Shown: positions 1-7,423 of the stretch, piece after piece
Position numbering within the stretch: position 1 is the first letter of the stretch
Layout of the letters: every line of letters starts with the position of its first letter
Source: an uncultured Lysobacteraceae bacterium
Lineage (GTDB): Bacteria > Pseudomonadota > Gammaproteobacteria > Xanthomonadales > Rhodanobacteraceae
Assembly (NCBI GenBank): GCA_946482585.1
Contig: CAMLSI010000260.1
Span: 1 to 7,423, forward strand
DNA: 7,423 bases
Reading direction: 5' to 3'
Notes under the pieces: model-generated
Seen by the model: only the letters and a program-made list of their open reading frames with translations
Told to the model about the DNA's origin: nothing
The model's database searches: none
Position numbers and translations under genes: made by a program

Positions 1-2074
1 CACGATCGGGTCGCTGTGCGGTCGAACCCCAGGGGTGGAACTCGAGTGCGTTGAACTGCACGAGCTCGAGCAACTGACGCTCGTCGTTGACGACGAGGTA
101 GTCGCGGGTCTTGCCCGATTCTTCCTTGATGCGCACGCGATCGACATGCTTGATGCCGGCAGTCAGATGCTTCTGGAAAAAACATGCCTGCGCGATGCCG
201 TCGGGACAGCGCACGACCGACAGCGGCCGCCCCTCGATCTCGCGCAGCAGCCACGGCGCGACGGCGCGGTAGTAGTCGAAGACCTCCTGCTTGCGGATGC
301 CGTCGTCGGGAAATACCACCCGGTCGGGATGCGTGACAACGATCGCGTCGGCGTTCTTTTTCCGCGCCGCCGACCGGCGCGCCGTCGTGGAGTCGCGGTC
401 GCGCGACGCCGCTTCGCCGCGCGCCTTCGGGGCGGCGGTGCCGGCCGCGCCGCGCTGTCGCGAAGCGGCGCTGCGCGGGGTCTTGCGCGCGTCGCCGCGC
501 AGATCGGCAATCGTCTTGTCCATGCGTATCGCCTTGAGAGAGGGTTGGCGCAGCAGACCCTGCCGGCCTTCGCCGCGGCTGAAGACTTCGACCACGAACG
601 CGGGCGCGAACCAGCGTGCCGTGCGCAGGTCGGTGTCGATCGCATCGACCGACACGCTCGGCGTCGCGCTGGTGCGGCGCGGCAGTGCGGCGGCGATCCG
701 CTGCATCTGCACGGTGTCGAAACCGGAGCCGACGCGGCCGGCGAAACGCCAGTCGCCGTCGGCCCAGCGGGCGAGCAGCAGCGAACCGAAGCCGGTACGG
801 CTGCCGCGCGGCGCGGTATAGCCGACCACGGCATATTCGTCGCTGTGCGCGCGCTTGATCTTGCGCCAGTCGTCGCCGCGTCCCGCCCGGTACGGCGCGC
901 CGGCGCGCTTGGCGACGATGCCTTCGAAGTCCCGGCTCGTCGCGAGCTCGAACGCGGCCGCGCCGTCGCCTTCGACGTGCGAGCTGTAGGCCAGGTGCGC
1001 CGGCGGTTTCGCGAGCAGCTCGGCCAGCAGCGCCTTGCGCGCGCGCAACGGACTTGCGCGCAGGTCGATGCCGGCCAGGTGCACGAGATCGTACAGCACG
1101 TAGCTCAGGCGGGCCTGCGCATCGCCGGCGAGTGTGGATTGCAGCACGCCGAAATCCGCGTGTGCGCCGCTGCCGGCGATGAGCTCGCCGTCGAGCGCGG
1201 CCTCGTCCACGCCGAGGCGCTCCAGCGCCGTCGCGATGTCGGGCAGCTTGGCGGTCCATTCGATCGCGTTGCGCGACCACAGCCGCGCCTTTCCGCCGCG
1301 AATCACGGCGACGAGCCGGTAGCCATCCCATTTGAGTTCGTGCAGCCAGTCGTCGCCGTCGGGCGGACGGGGCGCGAGTTGCGCGAGCTGCGGCTCGAAC
1401 GCTTCGTCGCGCAGGCGCGCACGCCGCGCGCCGATGGTCGCAAGTGCGCGCTTTTCCCAGTCGATACGGCGGCCGCGGCGCGCGCGCGGTGCAGCACGGC
1501 GCGTCGCGGCGGCGCGTCGCGGCGGCTTCGTGCCGCCCTGATCCGACGGTGCACGGACACCGTCGAGCAGGTCGTCGGCCTCGAGCCTGCCGGCGTAGGC
1601 GTCGGGTTCCTTGAACATCAGCCAGTCGGGACGTTCGCCGCGACCCCGGCGCGTGCGCACCAGATGCCAGCTGCCCTTGAGCCGTTCGCCGAACAGCTCG
1701 AAACGCAGATGACCCTTGCGCAACTGCGCCTCGACGTCGCCGTCGCTGCTCCAGACGCCGCGATCGAACAGCGCGACGTGGCCGCCGCCGTATTCGCCCT
1801 GCGGAATCTCGCCTTCGAAATCGGCATAGGCGATCGGGTGGTCCTCGACTTCGGCCGCGAGGCGCTTGACCGCCGGATCGAAGCTCGGCCCTTTCGGCAC
1901 GGCCCAGCTCTTGAGCGTATCGCCGACCTGCAGGCGCACGTCGTAGTGCCGGCGTCGCGCGTGATGCAGCTGCACGACGAACAGGCTGCGCGCGCCGCGG
2001 CCCGCCGGCGCATCCGGCTGCGGTTCGCGCGTGCGCGAGAAATCCCGTTTGCGTCGATAGCTCGCGAGGCTCAT
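1..2074 (-). CDS. ligD: ATP-dependent DNA ligase D (LigD), PE-ligase-Pol architecture, 3' end cut by window edge
   Basis: This is the multifunctional NHEJ enzyme that, with Ku, trims, fills and seals double-strand breaks. About 691 residues are visible. The N-terminus reads MSLASYRRKRDF, a typical LigD opening. Residues 1-160 are the 3'-phosphoesterase domain, with H37, H43-Y-D45-x-R47, SWAVPKGPS and H79. The ligase core follows, with nucleophile K248 in motif I KWDGYR, motif IV EGIVAK (384-389) and motif V WRKIK (403-407). An OB domain runs to about 525. Residues 525-580 form an Arg/Ala/Lys-rich linker. The primase-like polymerase domain then begins (VVFPDDG near 585, FFQKH ending at H636, EFHPWGS near the edge); its catalytic acidic motif lies outside the window. 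The start is fixed by GGAG five bases upstream of ATG and by the conserved N-terminus. This domain order is that of the Pseudomonas enzyme, not the mycobacterial one. H38 replaces the Asp usual after the first PE histidine. The gene follows a GIY-YIG gene by 74 nt and is probably co-transcribed with it. No Ku gene is visible. Confidence 0.96.
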   Translation of the reverse strand, partial: MSLASYRRKRDFSRTREPQPDAPAGRGARSLFVVQLHHARRRHYDVRLQVGDTLKSWAVPKGPSFDPAVKRLAAEVEDHPIAYADFEGEIPQGEYGGGHVALFDRGVWSSDGDVEAQLRKGHLRFELFGERLKGSWHLVRTRRGRGERPDWLMFKEPDAYAGRLEADDLLDGVRAPSDQGGTKPPRRAAATRRAAPRARRGRRIDWEKRALATIGARRARLRDEAFEPQLAQLAPRPPDGDDWLHELKWDGYRLVAVIRGGKARLWSRNAIEWTAKLPDIATALERLGVDEAALDGELIAGSGAHADFGVLQSTLAGDAQARLSYVLYDLVHLAGIDLRASPLRARKALLAELLAKPPAHLAYSSHVEGDGAAAFELATSRDFEGIVAKRAGAPYRAGRGDDWRKIKRAHSDEYAVVGYTAPRGSRTGFGSLLLARWADGDWRFAGRVGSGFDTVQMQRIAAALPRRTSATPSVSVDAIDTDLRTARWFAPAFVVEVFSRGEGRQGLLRQPSLKAIRMDKTIADLRGDARKTPRSAASRQRGAAGTAAPKARGEAASRDRDSTTARRSAARKKNADAIVVTHPDRVVFPDDGIRKQEVFDYYRAVAPWLLREIEGRPLSVVRCPDGIAQACFFQKHLTAGIKHVDRVRIKEESGKTRDYLVVNDERQLLELVQFNALEFHPWGSTAQRPDR

Positions 2075-2102
2075 GGCCGCTCCGTTGACCGCTCGAGCGG
2101 CC
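2075..2102 (-). promoter_or_regulatory. Stem-loop overlapping the ligD ribosome binding site
   Basis: On the coding strand, the 28 bases directly before the ligD ATG can form an 8-bp GC-rich stem (GGCCGCTC with GAGCGGCC, arms at 2095-2102 and 2075-2082) closing a 12-nt loop. The 3' arm contains most of the GGAG Shine-Dalgarno element and abuts the start codon. The 5' arm also belongs to a perfect 12-bp palindrome, CCGCTCGAGCGG (2089-2100), whose own folding would release the ribosome site. The pairing is seen directly. A role in limiting LigD translation is inferred, and GC-rich DNA often yields such stems by chance. Confidence 0.35.
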
Positions 2103-2148
2103 TTGCTGCAAGTCGCTTGCCGGATGGCGGCCGGCTGCGGCGCCCGGT

Positions 2149-2790
2149 TCAGGCACGCGGTCCGTACAGGCTCGCCGCGTCGTGCCAGTCGAGCACGGTG
2201 GCCGGCAGCCAGCGTGCGAGGTCGATGTCGGCGGCGCGATACGCGTCGAGCACGTCCGCGACGCGGCGTTGCGCCGAACTCGTGCGGCTCGCGCTGCCGC
2301 GTGCCTGCAGTGTGTCCGGCGGCAGCAGCGCCGTCCAGGCGTAGAGCAGCTCCGCACTGGCGAGCAGGCGTGCGCGTATCCAGGGGCGCAACGGCCGATG
2401 CACGCGATAGCCGTCGCTCTCCAGCGTGTCGGCCGCGGCGGCGAGCCAGCCGTAGGCGCCGCGATACCACTCGGTGCTGCCGCCCGCGGCCGGCACGACG
2501 GTCAATGGCGCCGGCGCGCCGTGATCGCGCAGCGCGCGGCCGAAGCGCGTTTCGAGCGCACGGGCTTCACGCACGGTGTCGGTCTGGATCGCGAACGCGA
2601 GATTGATGTCGAAGAATTCGAAGAAGCGCGGATGCAGCGATTGCAGGCGGGCGAGCGGGTCGCGCGAAAACCCGAGCTTGAGCCAGTCTTCGCCGTGGCA
2701 GGGCAGCACGTAGAGAAAGGCCTGCGCAGCGCTGCTCGTCGAGGCGAACGGGTAGGGCGGGTCGAAGTCCATCGCGATCCGGGCGGCCAT
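2149..2790 (-). CDS. GIY-YIG-fold putative nuclease (T5orf172/MUG113-like), upstream of ligD
   Basis: This 213-residue protein has a GIY-YIG-like core at about residues 24-110. Y27 lies in FLYVL, the GIY equivalent. K38-L-G-F-S-R-D, the YIG equivalent, has Lys instead of Tyr as in the T5orf172/MUG113 branch. R48 in the ARLQSL helix is the candidate catalytic arginine, E80 in EARALETRF is the candidate metal-binding glutamate, and GGSTEWYRG (103-111) resembles the family's terminal EWF/EWY motif. The family cuts or nicks DNA, but the substrate here is unknown. Residues 115-213 look helical and Ala/Arg-rich and match nothing I recognise. There is no signal peptide or membrane segment, so it is probably cytoplasmic. 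An in-frame stop at 2827-2829 limits the start to ATG 2790 or ATG 2772 (Met7). Neither has a strong ribosome site, and both keep the domain whole. It precedes ligD on the same strand, so an accessory role in end processing is a reasonable but unproven inference. Confidence 0.8.
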   Translation of the reverse strand: MAARIAMDFDPPYPFASTSSAAQAFLYVLPCHGEDWLKLGFSRDPLARLQSLHPRFFEFFDINLAFAIQTDTVREARALETRFGRALRDHGAPAPLTVVPAAGGSTEWYRGAYGWLAAAADTLESDGYRVHRPLRPWIRARLLASAELLYAWTALLPPDTLQARGSASRTSSAQRRVADVLDAYRAADIDLARWLPATVLDWHDAASLYGPRA

Positions 2791-2904
2791 CGAAGCCGGA
2801 TTCTCTGCGGTTCCGCTGCCTCGGCGTCAAGCGGCCGCTTCGCGGCTCGCGGTCGCGAATGCCCGCACTTGCGATTCGCGCGAGCGTCGCGGTGACGGGG
2901 TGGC

Positions 2905-2926
2905 GATGCAATGTATACGAATGGCT
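2905..2926 (-). promoter_or_regulatory. Weak candidate promoter -10 region for the GIY-YIG/ligD pair
   Basis: A short AT-rich island in otherwise GC-rich DNA contains GTATAC (2913-2918). On the minus strand it reads as a TATACAT-like element, about 120 nt upstream of the GIY-YIG start. I see no good TTGACA-like box at the proper distance, so this rests on base composition and position alone. Confidence 0.15.
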
Positions 2927-3073
2927 GCTGCGGCCGGCGAGGGCCATGCGTCGATGTCGCGGCGCCGTGCGGCGCCGGCGCGGAATCGTGAATCGGCGTT
3001 TCGCTTTCGAGGGTCGTTTTCCGGCGATTCCCTTCGGCAAGCCTGAAGCGAGCCGCGCCGTCGCGGTCTTGGC

Positions 3074-3093
3074 CCGGGTCAGGATCGACCCGG
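3074..3093. repeat. Inverted repeat, 7-bp arms
   Basis: CCGGGTC (3074-3080) and GACCCGG (3087-3093) flank a 6-nt spacer in the divergent intergenic region. It could be an operator or a leader hairpin. There is no T-tract on either side, and arms of this length are common by chance at this base composition. Confidence 0.3.
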
Positions 3094-3224
3094 CCGAACG
3101 TCGGCCCGGGGCCGCTCGCGCGCTGTTTTGCGCGGCTGTCGCGTCCGCTCGCGAAATCGTCGCAGCGCCGCTTCAGGGGACTAGAATGCCTGCAAGGCAG
3201 AGGCTGGTGAATTTTCTCCACGAT

Positions 3225-3243
3225 TTCGGAAAGGGATTCCGAA
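3225..3243. repeat. Inverted repeat, 7-bp arms, in an AT-richer island upstream of the KGG gene
   Basis: TTCGGAA (3225-3231) and TTCCGAA (3237-3243) are perfect inverted arms around a 5-nt spacer, AGGGA. The repeat sits in an unusually AT-rich patch about 175 nt upstream of the KGG start codon. Its size and symmetry suit a dimeric repressor or activator site, or a small RNA hairpin. No regulator family is recognised from the sequence. Confidence 0.35.
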
Positions 3244-3407
3244 TTCTGTCGCGTCGCAGCATGGGGTTTGGGGATGCCTGAACGCGACGCCGCTGCTGAG
3301 TGCGGCTGGCATGGTCATTGCGGTAGTTCCCACGCCGCCCCGACATATCGGCCCACGTCTCGCGTACATGGCAGGGCGGTCGCAGCGGGAGACGAAGGGC
3401 CAACAAT

Positions 3408-3413
3408 GGAGAG
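3408..3413 (+). promoter_or_regulatory. Ribosome binding site of the KGG gene
   Basis: GGAGAG lies four bases before ATG 3418 and supports that start over the in-frame ATG at 3406. The latter is preceded more distantly by GAAGGG, so it remains possible and would add only four residues (MERP). Starts further upstream would add a region without the family's character. Confidence 0.6.
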
Positions 3414-3417
3414 ACCC

Positions 3418-3864
3418 ATGAACCCGAACGACCAGCGCAAACCTGATGCCTCGGCACAGACCGGCGGTGACGACAGCCGCCAAGCCTCGGCCGAACGCCG
3501 GACGGAGAGCAGCGGTACGAGCCGGCGCGGCTTCGCCTCGATGGATGAAAACCGGCAGCGTGCGATTGCCAGCGAAGGCGGACGGGCGGCGCATGCGCGC
3601 GGCACTGCGCACGAATTCACCTCGGAAGAAGCGCGTGAAGCCGGCCGCAAGGGCGGCGAGGCCGTGAGCCAGAACCGCGAACACATGGCGGCGATCGGCC
3701 GTCGCGGCGGCGAGGCGCGCGGAAACGCCCATCGCAAGGCCGCCGCGGAGGCGCGCGGCGAGAGCACCGACGAGGAAACGCCGCCGACGGCGTCGCGCGC
3801 CTCCGGTAACGAACGCCGCGACGACGGCAGCGCATTCCGCGCGCCGGGCCGTCGCGACTTCTAG
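3418..3864 (+). CDS. KGG-repeat stress-induced protein (YciG/GsiB-like)
   Basis: This is a 148-residue, very hydrophilic protein with no signal peptide or membrane segment. The N-terminal 35 residues are polar and probably disordered. Residues 36-102 carry three KGG-type repeats. The first starts RRGFASMDENRQRAIAS and ends EGGRAAHARG (E53 replaces the Lys). The second is EFTSEEAREAGRKGGEAVS (66-84). The third is HMAAIGRRGGEARG (89-102). The tail (103-148) is rich in Arg, Glu, Ala and Thr. KGG proteins belong to bacterial general-stress and hydrophilin-like families, often linked to stationary phase, glucose starvation or desiccation; their molecular function is not settled. The gene is probably its own transcription unit, with hairpins following its stop codon, and is oriented like the downstream kinase. 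The family assignment is firm from the repeats; the stress role is by analogy. Confidence 0.9.
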   Translation: MNPNDQRKPDASAQTGGDDSRQASAERRTESSGTSRRGFASMDENRQRAIASEGGRAAHARGTAHEFTSEEAREAGRKGGEAVSQNREHMAAIGRRGGEARGNAHRKAAAEARGESTDEETPPTASRASGNERRDDGSAFRAPGRRDF

Positions 3865-3886
3865 CGGAGTCTCGCAATCTCGCGGA

Positions 3887-3913
3887 CGCGGCGGGCGCAG
3901 GCTGCCCGCCGCG
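3887..3913 (+). terminator. Strong hairpin after the KGG gene, possible terminator without U-tract
   Basis: CGCGGCGGGC (3887-3896) and GCCCGCCGCG (3904-3913) form a perfect 10-bp stem with a 7-nt loop, starting 22 nt after the KGG stop codon. Position and strength suit transcription termination or 3'-end protection. No run of T follows, so it is not a canonical intrinsic terminator. Confidence 0.5.
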
Positions 3914-3930
3914 CTGCACCATCTGCGTTC

Positions 3931-3952
3931 ATCACGTCCCGATCACGCGGGA
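3931..3952. repeat. Tandem ATCACG half-sites, 11 bp apart, with overlapping inverted repeat
   Basis: ATCACG occurs at 3931-3936 and again at 3942-3947, one helical turn apart. TCCCG (3937-3941) and CGGGA (3948-3952) form inverted arms around the second copy. It lies upstream of the kinase gene, next to a T-rich patch at about 3953-3965. This could be an operator for the kinase promoter. The evidence is pattern only. Confidence 0.25.
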
Positions 3953-4003
3953 TATGTGGTTTTTCGCGAGTGGGCGTGCGGCGTCCGCAGGGGATCGAGG
4001 CGT

Positions 4004-4021
4004 GCCCTTCGACCGAAGGGC
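4004..4021 (+). repeat. Hairpin in the leader of the kinase gene
   Basis: GCCCTTCG (4004-4011) and CGAAGGGC (4014-4021) are perfect inverted arms separated by two bases. As RNA this would fold as a 6-bp stem with a CGACCG loop. It lies about 95 nt upstream of the kinase start. A regulatory or terminator role is possible, but no T-run follows. Confidence 0.35.
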
Positions 4022-4056
4022 GCCCCGAGCGCATGTTGCCCGGAGGACGGCGAGCT

Positions 4057-4070
4057 CTGCCTTGAGGCAG
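4057..4070 (+). repeat. Small hairpin upstream of the kinase start
   Basis: CTGCC (4057-4061) and GGCAG (4066-4070) enclose a TTGA tetraloop, about 43 nt upstream of the kinase ATG. It is the third hairpin in the 249-nt spacer. It is short and could be chance. Confidence 0.25.
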
Positions 4071-4101
4071 TATCCCCGATCCGCTCCCGTGCTCCACCGA
4101 C

Positions 4102-4106
4102 GAAGG
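4102..4106 (+). promoter_or_regulatory. Ribosome binding site of the hybrid kinase
   Basis: GAAGG lies seven bases before ATG 4114. It supports this start, which leaves a 20-residue cytoplasmic tail before the first membrane helix. Confidence 0.6.
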
Positions 4107-4113
4107 TTTCTGC

Positions 4114-7423
<3,310 letters not shown>

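Larger units (their letters stand above)
2791..3417. other. Divergent intergenic region without a convincing gene
   Basis: This stretch separates the leftward GIY-YIG/ligD pair from the rightward KGG gene, so it should hold promoters for both. Open frames cross it on both strands, but their products are Arg/Pro/Ala-rich, lack domains and mostly overlap the real genes. AT-richer islands stand out at about 2907-2925 (around GTATAC) and 3205-3248. Inverted repeats are present at 3074-3093 and 3225-3243. No sigma-70 promoter with both boxes could be assigned with confidence. Confidence 0.6.

Noticed and set aside
2089..2100. CCGCTCGAGCGG palindrome as a restriction-modification or recombination site
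   Set aside because: It is a single copy in GC-rich DNA with no integrase or methylase gene in view. A structural role at the ligD ribosome site is the simpler reading.
35..2344. Plus-strand open frame of 769 codons opposite ligD
   Set aside because: It is antisense to a LigD with all catalytic motifs in frame. Its product is Arg/Ala-rich without domains, as expected from GC-biased third positions.
2502..3221. Minus-strand frame of 239 codons upstream of and overlapping the GIY-YIG gene
   Set aside because: It overlaps the GIY-YIG coding region out of frame. The product is low-complexity Arg/Pro/Ser-rich.
2859..3281. Plus-strand open frame of 140 codons in the divergent spacer
   Set aside because: The product is Arg/Ala-rich with no recognisable domain and no clear ribosome site, and the frame overlaps the AT-rich putative control region.
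3268..3417. N-terminal extension of the KGG protein from upstream in-frame start codons
   Set aside because: The extra residues do not resemble KGG proteins, and GGAGAG directly precedes ATG 3418.

Overview
The window is very GC-rich DNA with strong third-position G/C bias. It is typical of a high-GC proteobacterium; a beta- or gammaproteobacterium such as a burkholderial or xanthomonad relative fits best. That placement is an inference from gene content (a PE-ligase-Pol LigD, a KGG stress protein, and a CHASE3/GAF hybrid kinase) and is not proven. I see no RNA genes, mobile elements or CRISPR arrays.

Layout. The minus strand carries a two-gene set read leftwards. First comes a GIY-YIG-fold (T5orf172/MUG113-like) putative nuclease at 2790-2149. 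After a 74-nt gap comes ligD, starting at 2074 and running off the left edge. LigD is the multidomain ATP-dependent ligase of bacterial non-homologous end joining; the phosphoesterase, ligase and first part of the polymerase domain are in view. A GC-rich stem overlapping the ligD Shine-Dalgarno sequence lies directly before its ATG. A divergent intergenic region of about 630 nt (2791-3417) separates this pair from the plus-strand genes. It holds a few AT-richer islands and inverted repeats but no convincing gene.

The plus strand carries a small KGG-repeat stress protein (3418-3864). A 249-nt spacer with several hairpins follows, and then a very large hybrid sensor histidine kinase (4114 to beyond the right edge). 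The kinase reads TM-CHASE3-TM-GAF-coiled coil-HisKA-HATPase-REC-REC-REC, with the third receiver cut by the window end.

How the genes may fit together. DNA end-joining, a small nuclease-fold protein, a general-stress hydrophilic protein and a multi-input phosphorelay kinase together suggest a stress-survival neighbourhood (desiccation, stationary phase or DNA damage). Only the GIY-YIG/ligD pairing has direct positional support for joint function, being co-oriented with a short gap. The link to the plus-strand genes is proximity only. The long open frames opposite ligD and opposite the kinase are codon-bias shadows.
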